A DNA stretch of 64,000 nt from CBDHFQ01 sp965262565 (GCA_965262565.1 CBDHFQ010000027.1:1-64000); one strand, 5' to 3'; counted from the first letter of the stretch, positions 1 to 9,719 are shown. Translations and numbers: made by a program. The notes: generated from the letters alone by a model not told the origin.

Positions 1-678
1 TTTTTCTGCCACTTCTTTCCACAAATGAATCTTCTCCCAAAAATCTGCTTCTCCCTTTTGCGTTATTTCGGGATAAGGAAGGGTTTCTATATGCTTGAGA
101 CCTGCCCGTTGGAACATCTCTTCTAAATGGTCTGCTATCTGATTATCAAACCCTACATCAGCGCGCCACCTTAAAAACTGATCATAAACTTTTTGCATTG
201 TGGCAGGCATATAGGGTCTCAGCTCCAATTTTTCGTGATTATAATCCAATATGCTTAAGATTCCTCCCTTCTTTAATAAACCGGCCAAATGATAAACTGC
301 TTTCTCTGGATGCGCTAACCATTGCAACACCCTTGCGGCAGTAATTAGGTCAAATCCTTCCTTGTCCCGAATCTCAAACACATCCATACCTATAAACTGA
401 AGATTAGGCACCTCTTTAAATTCTTGTTGAGCCTTTAATATCAGTTCTTTACTTATATCGATCCCAATGACCTGTCCGTGGGGGCCCACTTTGTCAGCCA
501 TTCCTTTAGTTATTGTTCCCGGTCCACATCCCACATCCAGCACTTTCATCCCCGGTGTCAATTGTTCCCACACATGTCTGTTGGAAGTTTGAAGGCTGCG
601 TTGGTATAATACGCCTTGATCTCCTTTCGGCATGTGCGCTCGGTCATAAGCTTCGGAAGAGGAATGTCCATTTATCAT
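1..678 (-). CDS. class I SAM-dependent methyltransferase, C-terminus cut by window edge
   Basis: An open frame runs from an ATG at 678 down to base 1 without a stop, so 226 N-terminal residues are visible and the C-terminus is missing. The motif VLDVGCGPGTITKGMA (about residues 46-61) is SAM-binding motif I, followed by an acidic loop with GIDIS. The segment LLKKGGILSILDY is the typical post-I strand and turn. The protein is predicted to be cytosolic and to methylate a small molecule (UbiE/Methyltransf_11-like), but the substrate cannot be told from sequence. The next gene is divergent, so it is read from its own promoter in 679-876. The family call is firm and the substrate is unknown. Confidence 0.85.
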   Translation of the reverse strand, partial: MINGHSSSEAYDRAHMPKGDQGVLYQRSLQTSNRHVWEQLTPGMKVLDVGCGPGTITKGMADKVGPHGQVIGIDISKELILKAQQEFKEVPNLQFIGMDVFEIRDKEGFDLITAARVLQWLAHPEKAVYHLAGLLKKGGILSILDYNHEKLELRPYMPATMQKVYDQFLRWRADVGFDNQIADHLEEMFQRAGLKHIETLPYPEITQKGEADFWEKIHLWKEVAEK

Positions 679-876
679 GAGGCTAGGTGTTAGAGTACCA
701 ATGGGCCATAGGCCAGGTGAAATGAATAAATGAAGATGGGGGATTTTGTGCCAATGAGCAAATGCCAGGAGTGTTTAATATGTTTCTTATGGAATGAACC
801 TGGCCAGCAAATAGGAGTATAAGTTATTTAGTCCTAAACGTTTCTATGTATCCTGCAACATTAACTCTACCTATCC

Positions 877-1683
877 ATGAAGTATGTCTTTTCTTATTTC
901 TCGTTATTATTGATCGCTTTTCCATGTTGTTTATATGCTCAGACTAACCCATCTGAAGCTCCATTAGCTCCTATCTTGATTGATCCTACACGTTATTCGG
1001 GTCTTGAATTAGAAAAAGTCGAGCAAAGCAACAATCCTCAGCGGGGATTTTATCAGGGAACAGTCTTTAAAGGAGAAGAACTCATCGTTAATATGCTCTC
1101 TATTGAAACCGGATCTGCTGACTTCGATCCATTTCCGATCGAAGAATTTGTGTATTTGATTAATGGAAAAATGAATTTGGTTCCTACAGATAGTGCTGCC
1201 TTTTCTTTTCTACCTGGAGATTTTATTATTGCTCCCAAAGGATATTCCGGAAATTGGGGACTTCAAGGAGCTCCTGATTATCATTTGGAATTATCGGTCA
1301 TTTCAGCCAAGCGTTCAGAAGCCAATCAATTGTCCAGCTTTAAGTATCCTTTTCCAATAGATAAGGATTTACTTGCCGGCATTACCATGACATTGGAGGA
1401 GGAAATCGAAGGAAAAAGAAGGTATAGGGATACAGTGCTGGCCGGAATTGAGTTAATGGTTTATTTGGAAGCAGAAGAAGCGAGTGAGGTGGATATAGAT
1501 CAATTTGACAAAGAGGAACTCATTTATATCATCTCAGGTCTGGTTACCATTACTCCAGATGGAGGAAACGCTTCCACTTTTTATACAGGCGACTTCTTTA
1601 TTCTACCTAAAGGATTTTCTGGTACATGGGAAAGTAACAGCTTAGATGTATTCAGGACTATTCGAGTGAGGTCCGTAGAATAA
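877..1683 (+). CDS. secreted bicupin protein (Cupin_3-like repeats)
   Basis: This is a 268-residue protein with a signal peptide (hydrophobic residues 4-19, likely cleavage after Ala21). Two homologous halves each end in the Cupin_3 (DUF861) signature: FLPGDFIIAPKGYSGNW near residue 115 and FYTGDFFILPKGFSGTWE near residue 240. Both halves lack the usual metal-ligand HxH cluster at that site, as is common in this subfamily, which includes ureidoglycine aminohydrolase-like barrels. A small-ligand-binding or sensing role in the periplasm is likely, and catalysis is unproven. It stands alone between divergent or convergent neighbours. Confidence 0.75.
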   Translation: MKYVFSYFSLLLIAFPCCLYAQTNPSEAPLAPILIDPTRYSGLELEKVEQSNNPQRGFYQGTVFKGEELIVNMLSIETGSADFDPFPIEEFVYLINGKMNLVPTDSAAFSFLPGDFIIAPKGYSGNWGLQGAPDYHLELSVISAKRSEANQLSSFKYPFPIDKDLLAGITMTLEEEIEGKRRYRDTVLAGIELMVYLEAEEASEVDIDQFDKEELIYIISGLVTITPDGGNASTFYTGDFFILPKGFSGTWESNSLDVFRTIRVRSVE

Positions 1684-1807
1684 CATCCTACGTTCATTTC
1701 GGGTAATTTTTTATATCATCCTATCCTCTCTACTTTAGATAGGTCGATGAATAGGTATATGGTATAACTAAAGGTGATTATATGCTAACTAACAAGTAGC
1801 TTTCTGG

Positions 1808-3109
1808 CTAATTCACAGCAGATACATTTAGGGATACCTCGGGCTCTTTTGGTGATTTCTTTTCTCTAACCCAAAAATATATGATACTCAGAATACTTAA
1901 TGTTAAGGCAATAGTGCCCATCCCATAACTCATATTGACAAAAAAGGACAACCAACTTAATTCTGCCAAAAAGAAGTTTTTATAAATCAACACTGCTACA
2001 CTGGCTAAATATCCCGTGGAATCAGCCAAATACATTAGAAATCCAATATTACTTTGGTATTTAAACAAGGCAATCCATCGTTCGAATAACATGGTATGAT
2101 AAGAAAGGTAAGCCAGGTACATCCCAAAACCCACACTGATCATCCAAAATAAATTGGAGATGTACCCATTTGTAGCTAAAAAAGTAGTAAATAACACATA
2201 AGCCCCTCCTATTCCGATAATAAGAAGATTACTATAAAAAGCGATCCGATGATTTTTAACAAACATCATCAAGCTAATTATGATTAATACAGTAACTGCA
2301 ATGGGAATCTCGGAAAAAGTAAGTACAGCAGGCTCTTCAGCATATCCCAATCCAGCCCAGATCTCCACGGCAAAGTTGTCCCGAAAATCTCTGTAAGCAT
2401 TTAAGGCCATATAAAGTAGGATGACGAGAATGATTCCTGGCGCAAAAGAAATAAAAAACCTCCGTCGATCCTGATAGCTCATGGGCTCGCGCTTCGTTCG
2501 ATCTGCCTCATCTTCTGCAGAAGGAGGAGGAATCTTTGATAACAGCCAAACTCCTAATAATAAAGTTGGGATGAATATAAGTCCTGTAAAAAATGGCATC
2601 CATGCTTCCGTCACACCATTCAAAATTAACGTTAAGCCAATAGATTTCACAAAACCAGAAGAAACAATAAAACTGGCTGATAATCCTGCCGCTAATAGTT
2701 CCGTCAGTCTCCGACCCTCCAAAAAGGCAAAAACGATCCCCCAAATCATTCCTAAAGGAAGTCCATTAAAAAATAGGCAAATAAATTGATAAGGATAGGG
2801 AACCAAGCCAAAGAATAATAATGCCAACCAACTCACTCCTATTAACAATAAGATACTTCGAATGCGCACTTCAGGCCTCATTTCTGAGATCACTTTGATT
2901 CCAATAAATTTTGATAAAGTATAACCTGCCACCTGAGTGGTAATTAATAAAATTTTATAATCGATTCCCCATAATACCATATCAGCATATTGAGCAGCTG
3001 TAAATGGTTTGCGAAAAGCATACATACTGAAGTAGGTAATGAATGCCCCTGAAATACTTAATAAGGCGACGATCCAATCATTATTTCGGGAGGACTTAGA
3101 ATGTTGCAT
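1808..3109 (-). CDS. DUF5690 / MFS-like multipass membrane protein
   Basis: A 433-residue inner-membrane protein with about 12 hydrophobic segments, beginning with GAFITYFSMYAFRKPFTAAQ. That Arg-Lys-Pro after TM1 is typical of the major-facilitator-like DUF5690 family found in Bacteroidota and Planctomycetota. A charged cytosolic loop (about residues 195-215, EDEADRTKREPMSYQDRRR) sits between two six-helix halves, as in MFS carriers. The substrate is unknown. It is transcribed alone on the minus strand and converges on the bicupin gene. The transporter fold is likely, and the exact family name rests on remembered similarity. Confidence 0.6.
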   Translation of the reverse strand: MQHSKSSRNNDWIVALLSISGAFITYFSMYAFRKPFTAAQYADMVLWGIDYKILLITTQVAGYTLSKFIGIKVISEMRPEVRIRSILLLIGVSWLALLFFGLVPYPYQFICLFFNGLPLGMIWGIVFAFLEGRRLTELLAAGLSASFIVSSGFVKSIGLTLILNGVTEAWMPFFTGLIFIPTLLLGVWLLSKIPPPSAEDEADRTKREPMSYQDRRRFFISFAPGIILVILLYMALNAYRDFRDNFAVEIWAGLGYAEEPAVLTFSEIPIAVTVLIIISLMMFVKNHRIAFYSNLLIIGIGGAYVLFTTFLATNGYISNLFWMISVGFGMYLAYLSYHTMLFERWIALFKYQSNIGFLMYLADSTGYLASVAVLIYKNFFLAELSWLSFFVNMSYGMGTIALTLSILSIIYFWVREKKSPKEPEVSLNVSAVN

Positions 3110-3386
3110 AATATAAACGCATTAAGGAAAATCAATGATGCAGGGAAATTACATAAGAATTAGGGGATTCCCTTGAAGCCTTCTATCGTTTAACTAAATT
3201 ATAATCCTGGATTTACATAGTAGAAGGCAAAGAAGTCTATTTAGGCATGAAGGGATGTATGAACACCTTTCAGGAATATTCTAAGACACTTTCGGATGAT
3301 AAAAAGCCATCGTATTATACAGGTAATTTTAGGGGATATGGGTGCTACACTCATATCACACATTCATTAGATTAAATCATATCAAG

Positions 3387-4178
3387 ATGAACCTGAATAT
3401 AAATCAGTGGATACAAGAAAAAATGTCTACACTAGAAAAAGATACTCCTATCAATCTGGTCCTAAGTGGTGGTGGCGTAAAAGGAGTAGCACATATCGCC
3501 CTATTGGAAAAAATAGAAGAAATCGGTTTGCCTATACATGCCATATCAGGGAGTAGTTCAGGTGCCTTAGTAGCAGCCCTATATGCATCCGGACTCTCTA
3601 CATATGAAATACTTTCTTTCTTTAAAACTACTCCTTTATTCCGCTACACCTGGCTGAATCCCATTAAAGCAGGTATTTTTGATTCAGATAAATACGAATC
3701 GGTCATTAAAAAATCTGTCAAGGTCAAATTCGAAGACCTAAGTATTCCCTTACATATTGCAGCGACTAACATTGAGGAAGGTAAAGCGGAATACTTTCAT
3801 GAAGGAAACCTAACCAGGCCGCTGTTAGCTTCTTGTGCTATTCCTGCAGTATTCAGCCCAGTGAACATCCATGGTACCCTCTACTCAGATGGTGGAGTGA
3901 TGGATAACTTTCCCATCAAGCCTTTTGAAAATCACACCTACCCACTGATAGGTAGTTATGTCTGTAAACCAGGGAGAAGAAGAAAAGAAGACGTAAATTC
4001 AATCCTCAAAGTCACCAATCACGCTAATGCGCTACTGGTTTACGCTGCCAACGAGCATAAATTTTCCCAAATAGATGCAACTGTCATTTTTCCATTAGGA
4101 GAATTTACAGCTTTTGACACCAAGGAAATCGACCAGATTTACGCAGTGGCAAAAACCTATTTATTAAATAGAGCATAG
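3387..4178 (+). CDS. patatin-like phospholipase (soluble)
   Basis: This is a serine lipid acyl hydrolase of the patatin/RssA type. Visible motifs are the oxyanion loop SGGGVKGVAH, the nucleophile elbow ISGSSSGALVAAL (Gly-x-Ser-x-Gly) and the dyad aspartate in YSDGGVMDNFP. No signal peptide or membrane segment is seen, so it should act in the cytosol. The frame stays open upstream to a GTG at 3342, but the first ATG at 3387 gives a normal N-terminus (263 residues), and an ATG at 3423 would also keep the whole domain. Single gene, converging on the minus-strand HEAH pair. Confidence 0.85.
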   Translation: MNLNINQWIQEKMSTLEKDTPINLVLSGGGVKGVAHIALLEKIEEIGLPIHAISGSSSGALVAALYASGLSTYEILSFFKTTPLFRYTWLNPIKAGIFDSDKYESVIKKSVKVKFEDLSIPLHIAATNIEEGKAEYFHEGNLTRPLLASCAIPAVFSPVNIHGTLYSDGGVMDNFPIKPFENHTYPLIGSYVCKPGRRRKEDVNSILKVTNHANALLVYAANEHKFSQIDATVIFPLGEFTAFDTKEIDQIYAVAKTYLLNRA

Positions 4179-4210
4179 ATTTGAGGGAAAGTATATGGAA
4201 TCATAAAAGG

Positions 4211-4624
4211 TTAATCAAAAGGAAGTACATCTGGCTCTAGATAAACTTTTTTCGCAGATTCGGATCGAAAAACGTCGATTTGATAATGGCTGTTGATCAA
4301 TGCCTTAAAATCACTCTTTAACCTGGGAAATTCCTCTATAAAATCCCTAAAATGAGAACTGTTCGACCTTCTTTTAAAATGATGAACAGCCTTAATAGCT
4401 GCAATGGTTAACGTTTTATGAAACTTATCCCTGGCGCCCGCCATGATCACAAACTGCTGTAATTGTTGTAAAATATGATGTATCGCCTTCTCTTCTCCAT
4501 ATTTTTCCAGATGGATATAAGCTAGTCTTAAGTGAGCTTCGTGAGAAAATAAAGAAGGTACCAATGTGCCTTGAGCAAATTGTTGTTCAAATTCTTCATC
4601 ACTTAGTAATCGATGTTGTTCCAT
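4211..4624 (-). CDS. small HEAH-motif protein, paralogue 1 (unknown function)
   Basis: This is a 137-residue cytosolic protein of a widespread unnamed family. It carries the pattern FxQQF...TL...SHEAHLRLAY, a short helix repeat, then DKFHKTLT (aligned with YHETIT in relatives) and a C-terminal tail SESAKKVYLEPD. The paired histidines of HEAH plus the later His could bind a metal, but this is inference. The gene starts inside the end of the upstream paralogue (22-bp overlap), so the two are translationally coupled. In this copy the usual Glu of YHET is replaced by Lys. I do not know its function. Confidence 0.6.
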   Translation of the reverse strand: MEQHRLLSDEEFEQQFAQGTLVPSLFSHEAHLRLAYIHLEKYGEEKAIHHILQQLQQFVIMAGARDKFHKTLTIAAIKAVHHFKRRSNSSHFRDFIEEFPRLKSDFKALINSHYQIDVFRSESAKKVYLEPDVLPFD

Positions 4625-5115
4625 AAACCAATATATGACGATTGATATCCATGATCAGAAATGTCAGGCAGCAGATGTTGATATTTCTTCATATCCCACC
4701 CTTGTAAATCTGGCGGTATATACTCCATCCTTGCCTCAACCGAACATAGAAATTCTCTACTGTAATAAAAAAAGATCAAATCTCTTCGATTAAGCCTAGA
4801 AGGTAAAAATGCACTGACTGCTTGTAAAACCGAAGAAAATTTACCTTCATCCAAAAAATCTTGAATGACCTTCATCCAGAAGCAGGTAATAGTTTCATGA
4901 TAGCCTGATTGTTCGGAATTAATGGTACCTACCGCTTCATTGTAGGAAATAATACGCTTCTTCATTTGTGCCAATGATGCTGGCGCATGGTAGTGGAAAG
5001 CATACCAGACTCCAGCAATTAAGTGGGCCTCATGCGTCCATTCGTGTGCAGGAAGGGTACACTGCTCGAATTGTTGGATAAATGTGGTTAATCGACTATC
5101 TGTAAATAATTCCAT
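4603..5115 (-). CDS. HEAH-motif protein, paralogue 2 (unknown function)
   Basis: The predicted product is 170 residues starting at the ATG at 5115. The frame is open to 5208, but the shorter start is preferred because MELFTDSRLTTFIQQFEQ then lines up with MEQHRLLSDEEFEQQFAQ of the downstream paralogue. It shares the family pattern TLPAHEWTHEAHL and keeps the full YHETIT motif, which the neighbour has lost. It adds about 35 residues at the C-terminus. Cytosolic, no recognised catalytic family. Tandem duplication followed by divergence is the simplest reading. Confidence 0.6.
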   Translation of the reverse strand: MELFTDSRLTTFIQQFEQCTLPAHEWTHEAHLIAGVWYAFHYHAPASLAQMKKRIISYNEAVGTINSEQSGYHETITCFWMKVIQDFLDEGKFSSVLQAVSAFLPSRLNRRDLIFFYYSREFLCSVEARMEYIPPDLQGWDMKKYQHLLPDISDHGYQSSYIGLWNNIDY

Positions 5116-5242
5116 CACAACATAATTACCTGAGAAAGTACAAAGCTTAAGAAACGGGGCTACCGGGTTAAAATGAACGCCTCTTATGCGAATATATCCT
5201 GTTAACATACTATATTCATCTGGTAATTAATCTATTTGTCAT

Positions 5243-5659
5243 ATGAAAACTCATACTACTAATTATTTCAACACCTTTATCGAAGTAGCAGAAGATTGTC
5301 CGGTGGACACTGGGACCATACCACCCGTGAAAGCAAATAAACTCACCATAGCCAATCTCCAATACGACATGATTCACAATAATCCTTACAAGTACACTTC
5401 CGATGAATTGTTGTTTCACATTCATGCTGTGAGAAAAGAATTAGAGGAAGGAGAATGGGAAGAAGCAAAAACGCTCTATTTTTCGAAAGGACAACCCTGT
5501 CTGCGTTCATCTCCTTTGACTAAACGATATGGATGGGGTATTCATTTTGATGAAGAAGGAAGAGTAAATTTGGTGGGGATGGAAACGGCGGAATATGCCC
5601 ATTGGACCAAAGATTCATCTATCCAACAAGTAAAAGCAATGCGCTCTAAACGGAAATAG
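5243..5659 (+). CDS. DUF6157 family protein
   Basis: A 138-residue cytosolic protein that I recognise as the DUF6157 type: the N-terminus KTHTTNYFNTFIEVAEDCPV, a central PYKYTSDELLF segment, and the C-terminal SSPLTKRYGWGIHFDEEG with a tyrosine/tryptophan-rich finish. The family is small, single-domain and of unknown function, and is found sporadically in bacteria. It has no signal peptide. It is divergent from the HEAH pair, with a short AT-rich gap that must hold both promoters. Confidence 0.7.
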   Translation: MKTHTTNYFNTFIEVAEDCPVDTGTIPPVKANKLTIANLQYDMIHNNPYKYTSDELLFHIHAVRKELEEGEWEEAKTLYFSKGQPCLRSSPLTKRYGWGIHFDEEGRVNLVGMETAEYAHWTKDSSIQQVKAMRSKRK

Positions 5660-5746
5660 TCTACTCGTCTGAGATATGTTCTGTGCCACATATGATTATC
5701 TCATAAGACCCTATTTATTTTTTCCAAGAAGGATTCCCTGCTGATG

Positions 5747-6769
5747 CTATTCCACTGGATTCACGACAAACATTAATCCTACATGATGCATAATTCCCAA
5801 TGTCGTTCTCGGATCTGCAGCATAGTCTAATCTCAAAGGATGCCTCCCCACCCTCATTCTCACCCCCAACCCACCTACAGGATAAGGCTGGTCATCCACA
5901 TTGATCCGAAACCCTGCCCGAAAAAAAAGCAATGACTTATAATCGTATTCTGCTCCAATTCTAATATTTTCCGCATTGTCATTAGGATGGTTCAACTGCA
6001 CCATAGCTGTCAACTTCTGATCTGAACTTAATTGTTCCCATACCGTCATAGATGCCCCTAGCTTGAAGGTGGAGGGCGCTGGATTAGTCGCTAAACTTGG
6101 ATCATCTGAAGTAGTTTCGGGAAAGTCTCCTCTTAACCTGGAGTCCAAGCCGAAATTCTGTAATACCACCGCAAATCGGATGTCCTTGAAATCCGTTTGA
6201 TACAAAAACCCCAAATCCGCAATAGCAGTACTGGCTGAAAATTGGGCTAATCGTTCATATACATAGGTAACAGTAAGTCCATAACTGAATTGCTCGGTCA
6301 ATCGCTGCGAATAACTGAGTCCCGCCGTTGCATAAGTGGCATAAAATACTTCTCCAGTTCCCTCTGGTTGAAATTCAGTACGAACTTTCAATGCACCGGA
6401 ACTCAAGGTTCCTAAGGAGAGGCCAAAAGTTCCAAAAGAAAAAGGCTTTACCGCACTTGCAAATCCATAATTTATCCCCGAGGCCCAAAAAGTGTTACTA
6501 CCCGCCATAGAAAAGTGTTCTACCTCAGTCAAAAGAGCAGGATTATGTTTAACGCCATAAGCATCTCCACCTAAGGTAATACTGGCTCCTCCTACCCCCA
6601 CCGAACGCGGACTTACATCGATTTTCAAGAAGCCCAATCCCGAAATACCGACTCTTTGGCCTCCTAATTCGGGAAACAACTGACCGTAAACAGGCAATGT
6701 CGCTGTTCCTAAAAAACAGAAAGCAGCCATATAGGATAAGTATAAGTAAGAAAGTAAACGAGGTTTCAT
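5747..6769 (-). CDS. porQ: PorV/PorQ-family outer-membrane barrel of the type IX secretion system
   Basis: This is a 340-residue protein with a signal peptide (cleavage near Gly29) and the N-terminal signature FLKIDVSPRSVGVGGASITL followed by HNPALL, typical of the PorV/PorQ branch of FadL-like barrels. The rest is made of amphipathic strands and ends in an aromatic/hydrophobic strand. In type IX secretion the PorU sortase complex uses PorQ or PorV family members to anchor and process cargo at the cell surface. Length and lack of a long C-terminal extension fit PorQ better than PorV. It lies far from the gld block in this window. Confidence 0.75.
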   Translation of the reverse strand: MKPRLLSYLYLSYMAAFCFLGTATLPVYGQLFPELGGQRVGISGLGFLKIDVSPRSVGVGGASITLGGDAYGVKHNPALLTEVEHFSMAGSNTFWASGINYGFASAVKPFSFGTFGLSLGTLSSGALKVRTEFQPEGTGEVFYATYATAGLSYSQRLTEQFSYGLTVTYVYERLAQFSASTAIADLGFLYQTDFKDIRFAVVLQNFGLDSRLRGDFPETTSDDPSLATNPAPSTFKLGASMTVWEQLSSDQKLTAMVQLNHPNDNAENIRIGAEYDYKSLLFFRAGFRINVDDQPYPVGGLGVRMRVGRHPLRLDYAADPRTTLGIMHHVGLMFVVNPVE

Positions 6770-6772
6770 AAA

Positions 6773-6800
6773 TTGGTCTGACAGAATTCTTATACCTTTG
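6773..6800 (+). promoter_or_regulatory. candidate Bacteroidota promoter for cinA
   Basis: TTG at 6773-6775, a 17-bp spacer and TACCTTTG at 6793-6800 fit the Bacteroidota pattern TTG-N17-23-TAnnTTTG. A second -7-like box, TATTTTTG, lies at 6857-6864 but has no matching upstream TTG. Either could drive cinA, which starts at 6952. Sequence match only. Confidence 0.35.
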
Positions 6801-6951
6801 TGGGAATAAGATTCATTTAACTAACTATCTAACAAAATTTATCTCATATTCGCCTATATTTTTGTGCCAATGCGGATTCCCTTAGATGTATATGATAGGG
6901 TTCACCTGGCTCTTCAAATAATACTACTACAACAATACACAAATAACATAT

Positions 6952-8205
6952 ATGGCAAAAGTTTCTCTCATTACTATTGGAGAAGAATTGTTGAAGGGAA
7001 GTATCGTTAATACCAATGCTGCAGAGATGGGTAAAATGCTGCGCCTCCACGGATATACGGTTACACACACCATGACCATTGGAGATAGGCCCCAACACAT
7101 CCTAAGTGCTATCGAAACTGCCTTCAAGGAAACCGATATAATTCTCATGTGTGGTGGCTTAGGTCCGACAGAAGATGACCTGACAAAACAAACACTCGCT
7201 GGATGGTTTGGCTCAACCCTCATTATGCACCAACCTTCTCTGGAAAGAGTAACATATATTTTTAGACATCGTCCTGAACTACTTTTCGAAAGAAATCGAA
7301 ATCAGGCATTGGTTCCCGAAGGCAGCGAAGTTCTTCCCAATCCTTTAGGGACAGCTCCCGGCTTATTGTTTCAAAAAAATAATCAGCTACTTATCGCTAT
7401 GCCGGGAGTTCCCCATGAGATGAGAAACATGATGAGTAGTCAAGTCATTCCCAGACTTAAACAAGACTACCCTCCGCGATATTACTTCCAGCGAGTCATA
7501 CGATTAGCAGATATAGGCGAATCTACTGCCGCAGAAATAATAGCCCCAATATTAAATAATTGGCCGTATGAGCTACAACTAGCATATCTTCCCAGAATGG
7601 ATGGGCTTTGGCTGGAAATTTCAGGCGAAAGCCCTATTGACCAAAAAGAACAAATAAATAAACTAGCCAAACACTGGGAAGAAAAATTGTCGCTACTATT
7701 CCCGGAACACCTTTACACTACAGGAGATATACCGATAGAGGCACTTTTAAAAAAATCTTTTACCGAACGTGGATTGACCTTAGCCGTAGCGGAAAGTCTA
7801 ACTGGTGGGAAAGTCGCTTCTACTCTTATATCCGTTTCTGGTTCATCTCAATATATAAAGGGAAGCGTTACCGCTTATGCTACAGAAATCAAAATCGAAG
7901 TGCTCCAAGTACCTTCTTCTGTTGTGGACCAACATTCGGTAATTTCGGCTCAAGTAGCAGAAGCCATGGCAGAAGGGGTTAGAAAGCTGTTCCGTTCGGA
8001 TATTGGTCTGTCTACTACCGGACTGGCAGAAGCGGATGGAGATCAATCTGCTCAAGCGTGGCTGGGATATTCAGATGATTCAGGTAATTTCTCTAAACAT
8101 CTCTCTCTCAGATTTAAACGTAACACAAATATCGAGTATGTTACCAAGAGATTATTGCTTTGGGCATTTCAAAAGTTAAACATTGGGAATAAAAAGTTTG
8201 TCTAA
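6952..8205 (+). CDS. cinA: CinA-family protein (competence/damage-inducible protein A)
   Basis: This 417-residue cytosolic protein has the full CinA architecture. An N-terminal MoCF-like domain (LITIGEELLKGSIVNTNAAE; CGGLGPTEDDLT) resembles molybdopterin-binding proteins and carries ADP-ribose pyrophosphatase activity in some members. A C-terminal NMN deamidase (PncC-like) domain follows, with AESLTGGKVAS and SVTAYATEIK, retaining the Ser, Tyr and Lys expected of the deamidase site. It is likely involved in recycling NMN in pyridine nucleotide metabolism. The E2 gene follows 75 bp downstream on the same strand. Length is normal for the family. Confidence 0.92.
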   Translation: MAKVSLITIGEELLKGSIVNTNAAEMGKMLRLHGYTVTHTMTIGDRPQHILSAIETAFKETDIILMCGGLGPTEDDLTKQTLAGWFGSTLIMHQPSLERVTYIFRHRPELLFERNRNQALVPEGSEVLPNPLGTAPGLLFQKNNQLLIAMPGVPHEMRNMMSSQVIPRLKQDYPPRYYFQRVIRLADIGESTAAEIIAPILNNWPYELQLAYLPRMDGLWLEISGESPIDQKEQINKLAKHWEEKLSLLFPEHLYTTGDIPIEALLKKSFTERGLTLAVAESLTGGKVASTLISVSGSSQYIKGSVTAYATEIKIEVLQVPSSVVDQHSVISAQVAEAMAEGVRKLFRSDIGLSTTGLAEADGDQSAQAWLGYSDDSGNFSKHLSLRFKRNTNIEYVTKRLLLWAFQKLNIGNKKFV

Positions 8206-8280
8206 ACAACATTTCTATCCTCATAATTCTTATAATAATGATGATCGTGATTTATATTGTATAAAATTGGTTACTCGCGT

Positions 8281-9705
8281 ATGGCAGCTTATGAATTGAT
8301 TATGCCCAAATTGGGAGAAAGTATCGTAGAAGCAACGATTCTCAAATGGACTAAAGACATAGGAGAAGAAATTGATCTTGATGATACTATATTAGAAATA
8401 GCCACAGATAAGGTGGACTCCGAAGTTCCATCTCCGGTTGAGGGGAAATTAGTAGAAAAAAGATTCGAAGAAGGAGATGTAGTTCCCGTTGGAGAAGTAG
8501 TGGCTATTATCGGTACTGGTGAGGAGATAGTAAAAGATGTTCCTCATGTCCCAGCTTCCGATAAACTTCAGGAGCATGAAAAAGCGCATGAGATTGCGTC
8601 TGGTATTCCTTTTGTTCCTAAAGCGGCTAGTATCGTTTCATCCTCTGAAGATACTCATGAAAGATTCTATTCTCCATTGGTACTGAATATTGCACGGAAG
8701 GAAGGAATTCCCATGAAGGAATTAGATGAATTATCCGGTTCAGGTCGTGGAGGTAGAGTGACGAAGAAAGACATTTTGGAATATGTAAAAGTACGAATAG
8801 AAGAGGAGCCTTCGGAAGTTCCTGTTGCACCTCAGCATACAAACCATGATAATGGAACTGAAAAGCGTTCGTCAGATGCTATCGCTAAAGATACATTGAT
8901 TAATCCTCCTCTTAAACAAGCTGCTTCACGCAACAAAGATTCAGCTTTAGTAAAAACTCCTGTAGACAAAAAAGAAAAATTGTTCTCCCATAAAGGAGCG
9001 ATAGAGATTATGCCTATGGATCGAATGCGCAAGGTCATTGCAGAGAATATGATTTACTCTCAGCAAACCTCTGCTCATGTGACCTCCTTTGTAGAGGCTG
9101 ATGTAACGCATTTGGTACAATGGAGAGAAAGGGTTAAACATTCATTTTATAATCAGTACGGAGAAAAGCTCACCTATACTCCAATTTTTGTACAAGCTAT
9201 CGTTAAGGCATTAAGGACTTTCCCCAATGTTAATTCAAGTATAGAGGGGGAGAATATTCTCATTAAAAAAGATATTCATGTAGGGATAGCTGTGGCTTTG
9301 CCTACTGATAACCTCATCGTTCCCGTTATTAAACACGCTGATCGACTTAATTTAGCGGGACTTACGGCAGCAGTAAATGATCTTGCATCAAGGGCCAGAA
9401 ATAATAAACTCACTTTAGATGAATTAGAAGGCGGAACCTATACCCTTTCAAATGTAGGGACTTTTGGTAATGTCATGGGGACTCCTATCATCATGCAACC
9501 TCAGGTAGCTATTATGGCTGTAGGTGCAATCAGAAAAGTTCCTGCAGTATTGGAAACGCCTAGTGGGGATGTGATCGCTATTCGTCAAAAAATGTATTTA
9601 TCGCATTCGTATGATCATCGAATCATCGATGGCGCATTAGGAGGAAAATTTGTTCGGAAAGTAGCAGATATACTGGAAGACTGGGATCCTGAAACAACCA
9701 TTTAA
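8281..9705 (+). CDS. 2-oxo acid dehydrogenase E2 (dihydrolipoyl acyltransferase)
   Basis: The order is lipoyl domain (residues 1-76, lipoylated Lys44 in EIATDKVDSEV), flexible Glu/Pro/Ala linker, E3-binding domain (about 125-165, containing SGSGRGGRVTKKDIL) and catalytic acyltransferase domain ending in SHSYDHRIIDG with the active-site His and Asp. The ATG at 8281 is preferred to a TTG at 8257 because MAAYELIMPKLGES is the canonical lipoyl start; the product is 474 residues. The acyl substrate (pyruvate, 2-oxoglutarate or branched chain) cannot be settled without E1, which is not adjacent. The M14 peptidase follows after 14 bp. Confidence 0.92.
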   Translation: MAAYELIMPKLGESIVEATILKWTKDIGEEIDLDDTILEIATDKVDSEVPSPVEGKLVEKRFEEGDVVPVGEVVAIIGTGEEIVKDVPHVPASDKLQEHEKAHEIASGIPFVPKAASIVSSSEDTHERFYSPLVLNIARKEGIPMKELDELSGSGRGGRVTKKDILEYVKVRIEEEPSEVPVAPQHTNHDNGTEKRSSDAIAKDTLINPPLKQAASRNKDSALVKTPVDKKEKLFSHKGAIEIMPMDRMRKVIAENMIYSQQTSAHVTSFVEADVTHLVQWRERVKHSFYNQYGEKLTYTPIFVQAIVKALRTFPNVNSSIEGENILIKKDIHVGIAVALPTDNLIVPVIKHADRLNLAGLTAAVNDLASRARNNKLTLDELEGGTYTLSNVGTFGNVMGTPIIMQPQVAIMAVGAIRKVPAVLETPSGDVIAIRQKMYLSHSYDHRIIDGALGGKFVRKVADILEDWDPETTI

Positions 9706-9719
9706 TTAATTATAATCAT

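Noticed and set aside
3247..3375. Open frame of 42 codons upstream of the soluble patatin
   Set aside because: It overlaps the patatin leader region and has no recognisable motif, coding-like composition or leader. Most likely chance.
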